Below are positions 7,625 through 17,031 of a stretch of DNA of 64,000 bases, piece after piece. The position numbers and the translations under genes were made by a program. The stretch's first letter is position 1; the number at the start of each line of letters is the position of its first letter. Below the pieces are notes generated by a model. It was not told the DNA's origin. It did not search any database and saw nothing but the letters and a program-made list of their open reading frames with translations. Origin of the DNA: JBQLZQ01 sp052168355 (GTDB lineage Bacteria; Pseudomonadota; Alphaproteobacteria; DSM-16000; Inquilinaceae); the NCBI GenBank assembly GCA_052168355.1, contig JBQLZQ010000023.1:12890-76889 (forward strand), read 5' to 3'.

Positions 7625-8674
7625 GAGACCGGCTTGATCGAGCGCAGCGGCACTGAGCGCCTGCCGGATCGGTCGAAACCGGCGCCGGTAGTCGGACGGA
7701 GCGATACCGACCTTGCGGCGGAACAGTCTTCGGAAAAAGCTCGCATCCTCGTAGCCGACCTCCACGGCGATGGACTCGACCGGATCGCTCGTGGTCTCAA
7801 GCATCTGCTTGGCCTCTTCCAGGCGCAGCGTGTGGACGTAGTCGAGCGGTGCCATCCCGGTGGCCTGGGTGAACCGCCGCTTGAACGTGCGCTCGGTGAG
7901 CCCGCTGCGCGCGACCATCGCCGATACCGCCTGCGGCACGGCGTAATTGTCGGCCAGCCAAGCCTGGCTCACCGAGATCGACGCATCGTTAACCTGCCGG
8001 GCGGTGGCCAGCGCCGTGAAGGGAAGTTGGCCCATCGAGTGCCAGTTGAGCAGGTAGATGCGGGCGATCCGCATCGCTTCCTCCTGGCCGAAGAACCGCG
8101 CCACCAGAAACAGCGCCATGTCCTGCCACGACGTACCGCCACCCGAGGTCAGAATGCGCTGTCCCTCGCCGGAGGCGACGAGCACCCGCGTGCCGTTCAC
8201 GGCAATGTCGGGATAGGCCTTTTCCAGGGCGTCGCAATAGGCCCAGTGCGTGGTTGCCTCGCAGCCCGCGAGCAGCCCGGACTCGGCAAGCAGCAAGCCC
8301 CCCGAACATGCCGCGGCGATGGTCGCCCCTGATTCATGAACAGCGCGCAGCCAGGCGACGGCATCGGGAAAGCGCCCCCCGAGGTCGTCACCGGGCGCGA
8401 CGAACAGGTCAGGGATACAGACGATATCCGGTCCCGCGCACTCGGGAAACGCAAGATCGGGTCGTATGAATATGCCGTTCGCCGCTCGAAATCCATCGCG
8501 CGACGGCCCGACCAACAGGGGCTCCATCAATGGCGTCCCGGGGGTTCCGGTGGTCACGAAGGACCAGTCGCGCCCGACCGACGCAAAAATGTCGTACATC
8601 CCGAAAATGGTCGACGCGGTACTCTCCGGCAGTGCGAGCAGCGCGGCCGTCAGCGGTCTGTTCCGTGTGTCCAT
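7622..8674 (-). CDS. GlxA-type AraC-family transcriptional regulator
   Basis: 350 residues. The first 200 form a DJ-1/PfpI (class I amidotransferase-like) domain with the nucleophile-elbow segment TIAAACSGGLLLAESGLL; the last 100 form a double helix-turn-helix AraC domain with SGLTERTFKRRFTQATGMAPLDYV and IAVEVGYEDASFFRRLFRRKVG. This fusion is the GlxA-like family, whose members often regulate amino-acid or quaternary-amine catabolism. No catabolic genes are adjacent, so the inducer is unknown. Its TAG stop lies in the terminal repeat of the element at 7487-7624. Confidence 0.88.
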   Translation of the reverse strand: MDTRNRPLTAALLALPESTASTIFGMYDIFASVGRDWSFVTTGTPGTPLMEPLLVGPSRDGFRAANGIFIRPDLAFPECAGPDIVCIPDLFVAPGDDLGGRFPDAVAWLRAVHESGATIAAACSGGLLLAESGLLAGCEATTHWAYCDALEKAYPDIAVNGTRVLVASGEGQRILTSGGGTSWQDMALFLVARFFGQEEAMRIARIYLLNWHSMGQLPFTALATARQVNDASISVSQAWLADNYAVPQAVSAMVARSGLTERTFKRRFTQATGMAPLDYVHTLRLEEAKQMLETTSDPVESIAVEVGYEDASFFRRLFRRKVGIAPSDYRRRFRPIRQALSAAALDQAGL

Positions 8675-8785
8675 GACGCAATAGTGCCCGCTCCGGCCGG
8701 CACATCACCAGCACAAACTGAGCCATGGCGAGTCTTGACCGCAAATGTCCTGTTTCGAATGGTCCGGGGCACGACAGAGCCATGG

Positions 8786-8820
8786 AAAAGGCCGGATACC
8801 CAGAGGTATCCGGCCTTTTT
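8786..8820. terminator. Bidirectional intrinsic terminator after cheR
   Basis: AAAAGGCCGGATACC, a CAGA loop, and GGTATCCGGCCTTTT form a perfect 15-bp stem flanked by A and T runs, so it can work on both strands. On the minus strand it follows the chemotaxis genes ending with cheR. Confidence 0.85.
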
Positions 8821-8864
8821 CAACTTCTTCGCCGGTGATGCTGAACCGGCGCGAGCCGAACCCC

Positions 8865-9749
8865 TTACACCGCGTGCTGAAGCCCTGGCCGGGTCGGCGA
8901 TGCGGCGGCCGGCTTTGCCCCGGCCCCTGTTCTGGCCTTGTCGGCAAGCTCGTAAATGCCGCGCTGCCCCGCCGTTGCCTTGAAGCGGTCCGTGATACCT
9001 AGGACCGTTTCCGCGCCGCCCAGATACAGAACACCGTCATCGGGCATCAACCGGCTTATGGAATCGAGCACCCGGGCCTTGGTCGGCTGATCGAAATAGA
9101 TCAGGACGTTCCGGCAGAACACGATGTCGAAGCGACCCAGGGCCTTCATATCGTTGAGCAGATTGAACTCCTTGAACGATACCATCTTCTTCAAGTCCTC
9201 GCTGATCTGCCACTTATCCCCGACCTGGGTAAAGTACTTGACCAGCAGGGTGATCGGCAGACCGCGCTGTACCTCGAACTGCGTGTAGAGACCGGCACGC
9301 GCCTTATCCAGGATTTCCCTGGAAAGATCGGTCCCGATGATTTCGATGGTCCATCCCTGCAACTTGGTCTTGTGCTCCTGCAGCAGCATGGCCAGGGAAT
9401 AGGCTTCCTGGCCGCTGGAACACGCAGCACTCCAGATCCGGATCCGCCGGGCGCTGGCACGGCTCTTCAACATTTGCGGCAGGACCGTGTCGCGAAACTG
9501 ATCGAACGGCCGGGTATCGCGGAAGAACGAGGACTCGTTGGTGGTCATCGCTTCCGTGATATCGTGGATGAGCTTCTCGTCCTTCTTAAGCCGGACGACG
9601 GAAGCGACCTCCTCAAGCCCTTTCAAGCTCCATTTCCGCGCCACCGGCATGAGACGGCTCTCAAGCAGGTACGCCTTGTCCTCCGACAGAATGAGCCCCG
9701 ACCGATCCTTGACCAGGTTCTGGAACAGTGCGAAATCTTCGGCCTTCAT
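8865..9749 (-). CDS. cheR: Chemoreceptor methyltransferase CheR
   Basis: 294 residues from the ATG at 9749 (MKAEDFALFQNLVKDRSGLIL); the frame is open further upstream into cheB, but that part has no similarity. It has the N-terminal all-alpha domain, the SAM-binding segment RIWSAACSSGQEAYSLAM, and the FDIVFCRNVLIYFD motif of CheR enzymes, which methylate glutamates in chemoreceptors using SAM. It starts 17 bases after cheB and is the last gene before the terminator at 8786. CheR and CheB together give adaptation. Confidence 0.95.
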   Translation of the reverse strand: MKAEDFALFQNLVKDRSGLILSEDKAYLLESRLMPVARKWSLKGLEEVASVVRLKKDEKLIHDITEAMTTNESSFFRDTRPFDQFRDTVLPQMLKSRASARRIRIWSAACSSGQEAYSLAMLLQEHKTKLQGWTIEIIGTDLSREILDKARAGLYTQFEVQRGLPITLLVKYFTQVGDKWQISEDLKKMVSFKEFNLLNDMKALGRFDIVFCRNVLIYFDQPTKARVLDSISRLMPDDGVLYLGGAETVLGITDRFKATAGQRGIYELADKARTGAGAKPAAASPTRPGLQHAV

Positions 9750-9765
9750 GACTGGGTCCCTTTCC

Positions 9766-10911
9766 TTAGGCCGCTGCGCGCAGGGCAAGCCTACGGATCG
9801 CCGGGCCGATCTCGGCGATCGGCATGATTGCGTTACAGACCCCGGCATGGGCCACCGCTCCCGGCATACCCCAAACCACACTGGTCGCTTCGTCTTGAGC
9901 CAACACGACGCCATTGACACCGGCAACTTTTTGGCAACCCAACATCCCGTCCTGCCCCATGCCGGTCAGGATCGCGACCAGCACATTGCGGCCGAACAGG
10001 GCGACCGCCGAACGCAACATCGGGTCGACCGCCGGGCGGCAGAAACTCTCGCGCGGCCCCTTGGACAGACGGATCACGTTCCCCGTGCCCTTGCGCTCCA
10101 CGGTCATGTGAAAGTCGCCTGGCGCGACATAGCAGCGGCCGCCGACAAGCGGTTCGCCATCGATGCCTTCGGACGTCGGCACACCGCATTGCTTGCTGAT
10201 ATGTTCCGCCAGGATCGTGGTGAAGGTCGGCGGCATATGCTGGGTGACGATGATCGGCTGCCGAAGCCCTGGCCCGATCAGTCTCATCACATCAAGCAGC
10301 GCCTTGGGCCCGCCAGTCGAACTGCCGATGGCGATGATTTCGGGGTTGAACACGGTCGGCATGGGACGGGTTCGGATCGGTCCCGTTCCGACAACCATGG
10401 ACTGACGCTGGGGCGCGGCGGCCACCACTGGCACCGTCGGCCCCCTGCCCCGCGCCACGGCGCCCAGCGCCTTGACCTTGGCGGTCAGCTCGGCCTTGAA
10501 GTCGTTGCCGCTGTTGATTTCCTGGTTGGTCGAAGGCTTACTGACATAGTCGGCGGCACCGGCCGCCAACGCCGCGAGGCTGACCTCGGCGTTCTTCTTG
10601 GTCAAGGTGGACGCCATGATGATCTTGGTCCGGGGCGATGCGGCGATCAGCTTGGGCAACGCCGTCAGGCCGTCCATGACCGGCATTTCGATATCGAGAA
10701 CCACGACATCGACCGCGTGACGCGCGATGGCGCCGATCGCCAGTTCGCCGTTGCTGACGGACGTTACGACTCGGATGGCCGGGTCCTCCTCAAGCGTGCG
10801 GGAGATGAGGCCTCGTATCACCGCGCTGTCGTCCACCACCATGACCTGGATTGGACCCGACGCGCCTGCGCCCGCCGCCTTCATGCCGGCTGCCATGGCA
10901 CCGCTGCTCAT
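9766..10911 (-). CDS. cheB: Chemotaxis response regulator/methylesterase CheB
   Basis: 381 residues. A receiver domain has its phospho-acceptor at about Asp73 in VVVLDIEMPVMDG. After a linker rich in Ala/Pro/Arg comes the methylesterase domain with the catalytic triad context: IGSSTGGPKALLD (Ser), TQHMPPTFT (His) and ILTGMGQDGMLG (Asp). CheB removes methyl groups from receptors when phosphorylated by CheA. It lies 17 bases downstream of cheY. Confidence 0.95.
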   Translation of the reverse strand: MSSGAMAAGMKAAGAGASGPIQVMVVDDSAVIRGLISRTLEEDPAIRVVTSVSNGELAIGAIARHAVDVVVLDIEMPVMDGLTALPKLIAASPRTKIIMASTLTKKNAEVSLAALAAGAADYVSKPSTNQEINSGNDFKAELTAKVKALGAVARGRGPTVPVVAAAPQRQSMVVGTGPIRTRPMPTVFNPEIIAIGSSTGGPKALLDVMRLIGPGLRQPIIVTQHMPPTFTTILAEHISKQCGVPTSEGIDGEPLVGGRCYVAPGDFHMTVERKGTGNVIRLSKGPRESFCRPAVDPMLRSAVALFGRNVLVAILTGMGQDGMLGCQKVAGVNGVVLAQDEATSVVWGMPGAVAHAGVCNAIMPIAEIGPAIRRLALRAAA

Positions 10912-10928
10912 GCTGCTGTGTCCTTAAA

Positions 10929-11294
10929 CTAAATCAAGCCAACCTGGCTGAACTTCGTCTGAATGATATCGCTGTCGAAGGGCTTCATGATGTATTCGTT
11001 GGCGCCGGCGCTCAGCGCTTCTTTAATGTGAGCGACATCGTTCTCGGTGGTGCAGAACACCACTTTGGGATCCTGGCCGCCGGTCATCTTGCGCAGTTGA
11101 CGCAGAAACTCGATCCCGTTCATCACCGGCATGTTCCAATCCAGCAGGATGACATCGGGCATAAGCTTGGCACAGGCGTCGATAGCCTGCTTGCCGTCTT
11201 CGGCTTCGTTGCAGGCGAAGCTCAACTCCTCGACGATCTTGCGAGCGACCTTGCGAACCACCCGGGAGTCATCGACCACGAGACAGTTTTTCAT
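10929..11294 (-). CDS. cheY: Chemotaxis response regulator CheY
   Basis: 121 residues, a stand-alone receiver. Acidic residues in LVVDDSR, phospho-acceptor Asp52 in VILLDWNMPVMNG, the Thr in VVFCTTEND and Lys in YIMKPFD are all present. In the chemotaxis operon it should be the output to the flagellar motor switch. It sits between cheW and cheB on the same strand. Confidence 0.93.
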   Translation of the reverse strand: MKNCLVVDDSRVVRKVARKIVEELSFACNEAEDGKQAIDACAKLMPDVILLDWNMPVMNGIEFLRQLRKMTGGQDPKVVFCTTENDVAHIKEALSAGANEYIMKPFDSDIIQTKFSQVGLI

Positions 11295-11346
11295 AATGCT
11301 GGTTCCTGCGGAAATGGGGACCGGGTCGGCCCTCGCTGCCGGGCGG

Positions 11347-11853
11347 TCATGCCGCTTCGCTGACCGCGGTGGTCAAGAGGTGCGGCACGTCGAGCACGAT
11401 CAGAAGCTGCTCCTCAAGCCGGTAAATGCCCGTCGACACCTCCCGCCAGCGCGGATCCAGCGTGGCGGGGCTGCGTTCGAAGCTGGAGGAAGACACGCTG
11501 AGCACCTCGCCCACGGCGTCGACCATCAGGCTGTACAGCTCGCCATCATGATCGACGACGATGCTCATCTCCTGGCCCGCCTTCTCGCGCCGCGTCAGCC
11601 CCAGGCGGATGCGTACGTCGATGGCCGTGACGATCCGGCCACGCAGATTGAGCGAACCGGCGATTTCCGGCGGCGCCAACGGTATGCGCGTGATCCGCTG
11701 GGGTCCCAGAACGTCCTGGACCTGCAGCACCGGAATGCCAAACAGCTGATCGGCGATCATCATGGTCACATAGTCGACGGTCCGCCTGTTCGACGAAACC
11801 TCGGCTTCCCGGGCCTTGCGGCCCTTCGACTTCTTTTCCTTGGACTGGCTCAT
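11347..11853 (-). CDS. cheW: Chemotaxis coupling protein CheW
   Basis: 168 residues. After a charged N-terminus it has the CheW fold: YVTMMIADQLFGIPVLQVQDV, then ITRIPLAPPEIAGSLNLRGRIVTAIDVR, and VDAVGEVLSVS. CheW links receptors to CheA. Its ATG overlaps the cheA stop (ATGA, 11850-11853), so the two are translationally coupled, presumably fixing their ratio. It is a little longer than usual because of a lysine-rich N-terminal extension. Confidence 0.93.
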   Translation of the reverse strand: MSQSKEKKSKGRKAREAEVSSNRRTVDYVTMMIADQLFGIPVLQVQDVLGPQRITRIPLAPPEIAGSLNLRGRIVTAIDVRIRLGLTRREKAGQEMSIVVDHDGELYSLMVDAVGEVLSVSSSSFERSPATLDPRWREVSTGIYRLEEQLLIVLDVPHLLTTAVSEAA

Positions 11854-14729
11854 GCGGCACCTCTGGCATCAGCAAGGGTTTGCGACAGAGACGACAAGAG
11901 AGCGTCGCGATCCATCTTGGCGACATAGTCGGTGAAGCCGACCTTCCGGCCGCGATCCAGGTCGCGCGGCGTCGCGTGAGAGGACAGCGCCACGATCGGC
12001 GTGTTCTGCCACTTGCCGCCGTTGCGGACGTGCTCGGCGAAGTCGAAACCGTTCATGCCCGGCATCTCGATATCGCTGACGATGATGTCGAAGCTTTCGC
12101 CGGCCTCGCACAGGGCGAGAGCCTCGCTGGCGCTCTCGACCGTCGTGACCTCGTACCCGGCGACGCTGAGCAGCGGTGTCAGCATGTTGCGGAAGAACGG
12201 GCTGTCATCGACCAGAAGAATACGGTTGGTCTGATCCTCGCCCAGCGCCTCGCTGTGCTTGCCGAACCAGTCCTTGTTGGCCAGGGTCAGGTAGTAGCCA
12301 GCATCGATGACGTCGGTCGCCTGGCCGGCGATGATGGCGGTACCCAGCACCTGGCCGTCATCGCCGGCCAGCTCCACATCCATGCGCTGCTCGACGATGT
12401 CGACGATCTCGTCGACGATCAGGCCCATGGAGTGGTCGTTGTCGGTGAAGACCAGGACCGGCCGGCGCGTCTCGGTCTCGCGCGCCGCCTCGAGCGAGAA
12501 CGACCGGTCATAGGCCAGCAGGGGCATCAGCTTGCCGCGATACTGCACGACATGCTGGTTGTTCGACGACTCCACGGTATCGAGCGCGATGTCCTCCAGC
12601 CGCGCGATCAGCGCCAGCGGCACCGCCTTGGGGGCGCCGCCGCCGGCCCGGAAGACCAGCAGCGCCACGGGCTGGTCGCTGTCGGCGCCGCGACTGGCAT
12701 CATCCGTCATGTCCGCCCCGTCGGCGACACTGATCTCACCGGTCGCCGAAGCGATGCCGTTGGGATCGAGGATCATGATGACGGCGCCGTCGCCCAGGAT
12801 GGTGTTGCCCGAGAAGATATCGAGATGACGCATGATCGGCGACACCGGCTTGACCACGATCTCCTCGGTGTCGAACACGCGATCGACGATGATGCCGAAG
12901 ATGTAGGTGCCGACCTGGGTGACGACGATGTAGGTATCGTCTTCGCGCACCGCGCCTACCGCGTTCCCGGCCTCGGCCTGCGCTTCGGTGTCGATCTCGA
13001 CATCGGTCTTCGGCACGACCTTGCCGTCACCCGCCTCAAGCTTGAGCAACTTGGGCAGGCTGACCAGGGGCAGCAGCCGATCGCGCAGTCGCAGCACCGG
13101 CGTACCGTTGAGGAGTTCGACCGTGTGCTCGCTGTTGTTACCGGCCCGAACCAGTTCGATGACGCTGATCTGCGGCACCGCGAAACGCTCGCCGCCGGCT
13201 TCCACGATGAGGGCGGACACGATGGCCAGGGTCAGCGGGATCTTGATCATGAAGGTCGACCCGCGCCCTTCGATGGACTTGAGTTCGACTGTGCCGCCGA
13301 TCTTTTCGATGTTTGTCTTGACCACATCCATGCCGACGCCACGACCCGAGACACTGGTGACCTTCTCGGCGGTGGAGAAGCCGGCCTTGAACACGAACTG
13401 CTGAATCTGCTGGTCCGACAGGCCTTCCAGTTCGCTTTCGGTTGCCAGCCCGTTGGCAACGGCCTTGGCCTTGATCTTGCCCAACGCCAGGCCACGACCG
13501 TCATCGGTTATCTCGATAATGATGTGGCCGCCCTCGTGATAGGCGTTCAGCCGCACCGTTCCGGTTTCCGGCTTGCCGACCTTGATCCGATCAGCCCGCG
13601 GCTCGATCCCGTGGTCGGCGGAGTTACGCACCATATGGGTCAGCGGATCCTTGATCAGCTCCAGCACCTGGCGATCGAGCTCGGTATCGGCGCCCAGCAT
13701 CTGGAGGTCGATCTTCTTGTCGAGTTCCTGCGACAGGTCGCGGATCAGCCGGGGCAGCTTGGCCCAGGCGTTGCCGATCGGCTGCATCCGGGTCTTCATC
13801 ACCCCTTCCTGCAACTCGGAGGTGACGTGGTTGAGACGCTGCAGCGGCGCGGTGAACTCACTGTCCTTGTTGCTGCGCATGATCTGCAGCAGCTGATTGC
13901 GGGTGAGCACCAGTTCCGAGACCATGGTCATCAGGTTTTCCAGAAGATCGACGTGAACGCGGATCGACTGGCTGGCAACGGCGGATTCCTTCGCCTCCAC
14001 CTTTTCCGCCGGGGGAGCCGCCGCGGCCTTGGCCGCGGGCTGGCGGGCCGGCGCCTCGGCGACGGCTTCTACCGGGACCTCGGCAGGCGATTCGGCAGCA
14101 CGCTCGGGTTCGGCGGTTGGCTCTTCGTCACTTTCGGCAACCGCGTCGGGGGCGGCCGCCGGCTCGGCGGCCATCTGGGCCTCGAGAGCGGCCGCCGACA
14201 TCGGCGTGAAGCCGAATTCGTCTTCTTCCACGGCGATTTCTTCTTCCACGGCGACCTCTTCGACCGGCGCGGGATCCGGTTCCGCGACAGCCTCGACCGC
14301 CGGCGCCTCCGGCGTGGCCTCGACGGGGGCCGCGCTTGGCGTCGGCGCGGTCTCGCCGTCGGCCATGGCGTTCAACCGCCCGATGAGTTCGCTGTCCTCG
14401 CCCTCCGGCTCGGTTTCCGTTGCCTCCAAAGTGGCAACCAGTTCCTTGATTCGATCCAGCGCGGCGAGGATGAGCGAAACGGCTTCCGGCGTTACTTCCA
14501 GTTCGCCATCCCGGAATTTGCCGAGGATGTTTTCACCGGCATGGGCCACCGCCTCAAGCCGCGGCAGGCCCAAGAACCCGCACGTCCCCTTGATCGTATG
14601 GACCAGTCGGAAGATGTTCCCCAGAAGACTTGGATCGTTGGGGTTCTGTTCGAGCCTCACCAGCTCGACATCGAGAACCGCAAGGTTTTCCGAGGTTTCG
14701 GTCAGAAATTCGCTGAGCAGATCATCCAT
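11850..14729 (-). CDS. cheA: Chemotaxis histidine kinase CheA with C-terminal receiver
   Basis: 959 residues from the ATG at 14729 (MDDLLSEFLTETSENL). Domains in order: HPt with phospho-acceptor His44 in FRLVHTIKGTCGF; a long Ala/Glu/Pro-rich linker (about 130-255) with no clear P2 domain; dimerisation and HATPase domains with DHGIEPRADR, ITDDGRGL and GRGVGMDVVKTNI; a CheW domain (about 510-650); a second CheW-like segment (about 690-820); and a receiver (about 840-955) with NRILLVDDSPFFRN and IIVSDIEMPGMNG. It is thus a hybrid kinase that could phosphorylate its own receiver, which may act as a phosphate sink. A long antisense frame on the plus strand here is a composition artefact. Confidence 0.95.
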   Translation of the reverse strand: MDDLLSEFLTETSENLAVLDVELVRLEQNPNDPSLLGNIFRLVHTIKGTCGFLGLPRLEAVAHAGENILGKFRDGELEVTPEAVSLILAALDRIKELVATLEATETEPEGEDSELIGRLNAMADGETAPTPSAAPVEATPEAPAVEAVAEPDPAPVEEVAVEEEIAVEEDEFGFTPMSAAALEAQMAAEPAAAPDAVAESDEEPTAEPERAAESPAEVPVEAVAEAPARQPAAKAAAAPPAEKVEAKESAVASQSIRVHVDLLENLMTMVSELVLTRNQLLQIMRSNKDSEFTAPLQRLNHVTSELQEGVMKTRMQPIGNAWAKLPRLIRDLSQELDKKIDLQMLGADTELDRQVLELIKDPLTHMVRNSADHGIEPRADRIKVGKPETGTVRLNAYHEGGHIIIEITDDGRGLALGKIKAKAVANGLATESELEGLSDQQIQQFVFKAGFSTAEKVTSVSGRGVGMDVVKTNIEKIGGTVELKSIEGRGSTFMIKIPLTLAIVSALIVEAGGERFAVPQISVIELVRAGNNSEHTVELLNGTPVLRLRDRLLPLVSLPKLLKLEAGDGKVVPKTDVEIDTEAQAEAGNAVGAVREDDTYIVVTQVGTYIFGIIVDRVFDTEEIVVKPVSPIMRHLDIFSGNTILGDGAVIMILDPNGIASATGEISVADGADMTDDASRGADSDQPVALLVFRAGGGAPKAVPLALIARLEDIALDTVESSNNQHVVQYRGKLMPLLAYDRSFSLEAARETETRRPVLVFTDNDHSMGLIVDEIVDIVEQRMDVELAGDDGQVLGTAIIAGQATDVIDAGYYLTLANKDWFGKHSEALGEDQTNRILLVDDSPFFRNMLTPLLSVAGYEVTTVESASEALALCEAGESFDIIVSDIEMPGMNGFDFAEHVRNGGKWQNTPIVALSSHATPRDLDRGRKVGFTDYVAKMDRDALLSSLSQTLADARGAA

Positions 14730-14921
14730 AAGGTCTATCCATTCCAATCGAGCAATGTCGCGGATCGGTCGATGAATGGACCATCCGGGGCGCCTTCGCG
14801 CGCCACTCTCGCTTGATCCGAATGTGACCAGAACAGTTTAAAAACCGGTAAAGTTAAAATCGCACCTCCCTTTGGTTCCAAAGCGTTAGGAGCGGATACG
14901 AGATCCAGGCGGTCCCGATGG

Positions 14922-15560
14922 CTAGCGGGAAAAGGGCGGATTCAGGCGTAGAGTCAAGGCTCCGGGCACTTCCGTGGCGACCAGGCCAACCCCATAATAA
15001 CGGGCAAACATGCCGGTCACATAAGCCTGAACCTCCCGGGTGGTCAGGCTGTCCACGTCGCCCTGGCCGGCCAGGGCGCTGTTCTGCGCGTCGGACAGGC
15101 CCGCGCTGCGGCCCTCTGCCGTCACCGTCAGCTGTCGAGACGTGCCGGCCACCGCCACGCTGCCGCCGAAGGCCAGGGCTTCCTCGGCCGCCAGAAGAAC
15201 GTTGAGCACCACCTTGCCGGTACCGGCCGGCAGCGCCACCGGCTCGGCGGCGCTGTCCTCCCATCTCAGGGCGACCTTGCCGTCGGCGAAATAGTCGCGG
15301 GCCGTATTGCGGATATCCGGCAGGCCGAACTGTCCCCGCCCGCCGCCGGCCCCATAGGCGATCCGGAAGCATTGAAGACGCCGCGAGGCCTTGCGGGCAC
15401 TTTCGCCGATCAGGGCCATGGCCTCGGTGATCATGTCCGGCCCCAGCTCCTGCATCAGCTCGACGCCGTTGTTGATGGCGCCGACCGGGCTCACCAAATC
15501 ATGACACAGGCGCGACGACAGAAGTTCCAGGAGACGGACATCAAGGGTGGCGGCATTCAT
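14922..15560 (-). CDS. chpT: Histidine phosphotransferase ChpT
   Basis: 212 residues from the ATG at 15560, which has AGGAG seven bases upstream. It opens with a helical region LELLSSRLCHDLVSPVGAINNGVEL, where His20 in the HDLxxPxxAIxNG motif is the phospho-accepting histidine, and ends in a degenerate ATPase-like fold. ChpT shuttles phosphate from CckA to CtrA and CpdR. It lies upstream of cheA on the same strand (192 bases apart) and within 9 kb of ctrA, so motility and the CtrA pathway are physically linked here. It is divergent from the DUF3553 gene. Confidence 0.9.
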   Translation of the reverse strand: MNAATLDVRLLELLSSRLCHDLVSPVGAINNGVELMQELGPDMITEAMALIGESARKASRRLQCFRIAYGAGGGRGQFGLPDIRNTARDYFADGKVALRWEDSAAEPVALPAGTGKVVLNVLLAAEEALAFGGSVAVAGTSRQLTVTAEGRSAGLSDAQNSALAGQGDVDSLTTREVQAYVTGMFARYYGVGLVATEVPGALTLRLNPPFSR

Positions 15561-15690
15561 GGCGGGCTCCTGGGAGGGACAAGACGTCGGATTGACGAAC
15601 CGGGTCGCGACGGACGTCCGGCCCACAATGATGCTTGTCGCAAGTCGTCGCGAAGCGCAACCTTGCCGTTCCTTGGGATTGCGATAGCTT

Positions 15691-15891
15691 ATGCTTTACA
15701 CCTTCAGTCCGGGTGCCGTCGTGGCTCATCCGGACCACCCTGAATGGGGTTTGGGTCAGGTTCAGTCGGTGATCGGGGACCGCATTACCGTTAATTTCGT
15801 GCACCAGGGCAAAATGGTGATCAACGGCGCAGTCATAACCCTCGACCTTGTGGCGGGCCCTGGGGCGTCCCCTTCGGACGACGCGATCTGA
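15691..15891 (+). CDS. DUF3553 small protein
   Basis: 66 residues: FSPGAVVAHPDHPEWGLGQV followed by GDRITVNFVHQGKMVI. The HPDHPEWGxGQVQS pattern is diagnostic of DUF3553, a small beta-rich domain common in Alphaproteobacteria, related in style to CarD/Tudor-like folds and also found at the C-terminus of some helicases. Function is unknown. It is divergent from chpT and followed within a few bases by the ankyrin gene on the same strand. Confidence 0.85.
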   Translation: MLYTFSPGAVVAHPDHPEWGLGQVQSVIGDRITVNFVHQGKMVINGAVITLDLVAGPGASPSDDAI

Positions 15892-15894
15892 ATC

Positions 15895-16842
15895 ATGGAC
15901 CTTTGCCGGGGTGGTTCGATGACGGGAGGGGCGTTGGGCCGGGTTGGCCAGGGCCTTTTGCGGGCCGCCGGCGCGTTGCCGTTGGGTTTGGGCCTTGTCG
16001 CGACGATGCTCACCGTGGCCTGCAGCGGCCCATCCGGCGGCGCCGGGCAACCGGTGACGCCCATCGTCGAACTTTCCAACCGGATCCTGCTCGACGCCGC
16101 CCGGCAGGGACGCGCCGAAGTGGTCCAGTTCGCCCTCGACCGCGGCGCCGCCTTGGAAGCCCGCGAGGCGGGCCAGGGGCGTACCGCCCTGGCCCTGGCC
16201 GCCGAAGGCGATCATATCGACACCATGGCTCTGTTGCTGGCCAGGGGCGCCGATCCCGGCGCGCGGTCCGCGAACGATTGGACGCCCCTCTTCCACGCCG
16301 CAGCCCATGACCGGGCCGCGGCCGCCCGCCTCCTGTTGGCCGCCGGGGCCGAGATCGATGAATCCGACCGGCAATACGGCTATACGCCGGTGATGGTGGC
16401 GGCGCTTCTGGGCCATGTCGACACCATGACCGTCCTGCTGAACCTCGGCGCCGACCTTGAGGAACAGGACCGCCAGCAGGGCGAAACCCTCTTGAGCCTG
16501 GCCGCGAGCGGTCCGTCCGACAAGGCCGTCCTCGCCGTCGCCGAGCTTCTGGTCCGCGGGCTGGACATCGACGGGCGCCGTCGAGACGGCGCAACCCCGC
16601 TGATGGCGGCCGTGGATGCCGGCAACGATCGGGTCGTCCGACTTCTTCTAGACGAAGGGGCGGCCGTCGACGCCGTGGCCGACGATGGGACGACCGCGCT
16701 GACGAGGGCGGCCGGACGGGGAGACCCGAATACGGTCCACCGGTTGCTTCAGGCGGGCGCGCGCCCTACCGAAGCGGCCCGCGGAGCCGCTCTTGGCGGC
16801 GGCCACAGTGCCGTTGCCCGCATTCTGGCCGAAGCGATGTGA
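15895..16842 (+). CDS. Ankyrin-repeat lipoprotein
   Basis: 315 residues from ATG 15895 (an ATG at 15919 is also possible). A hydrophobic N-terminal segment ends in a lipobox-like LTVAC, so it is probably a lipoprotein. From about residue 60 to the end there are seven or eight ankyrin repeats (for example GQGRTALALAAEGDHIDTMA, DWTPLFHAAAHDRAAAARLL, DGTTALTRAAGRGDPNTVHR). Such proteins mediate protein-protein contacts; the partner is unknown. It begins three bases after the DUF3553 stop and may be co-transcribed. Confidence 0.85.
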   Translation: MDLCRGGSMTGGALGRVGQGLLRAAGALPLGLGLVATMLTVACSGPSGGAGQPVTPIVELSNRILLDAARQGRAEVVQFALDRGAALEAREAGQGRTALALAAEGDHIDTMALLLARGADPGARSANDWTPLFHAAAHDRAAAARLLLAAGAEIDESDRQYGYTPVMVAALLGHVDTMTVLLNLGADLEEQDRQQGETLLSLAASGPSDKAVLAVAELLVRGLDIDGRRRDGATPLMAAVDAGNDRVVRLLLDEGAAVDAVADDGTTALTRAAGRGDPNTVHRLLQAGARPTEAARGAALGGGHSAVARILAEAM

Positions 16843-17031
16843 AGGGTCTTGCGGACCCCGCATATCGACGATGGCGTTTATACCCGTTCTTTGATATGCG
16901 AAACGCAAGGCGATCCATGGATATCTGCCGGGTCGGCCGGGCAAACGACCACGTCTTTAACATAGGATGCTAAGCAGCACGGTCGACCGGATTAGGATGC
17001 GCGTCCTTTATCCCAATGTCATTGTCAAAAA

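Noticed and set aside
11880..14816. A 978-residue open frame on the plus strand opposite cheA
   Set aside because: It lies wholly antisense to a clearly conserved CheA, is His/Arg/Gln-rich with no domain, and arises from codon bias in GC-rich DNA.
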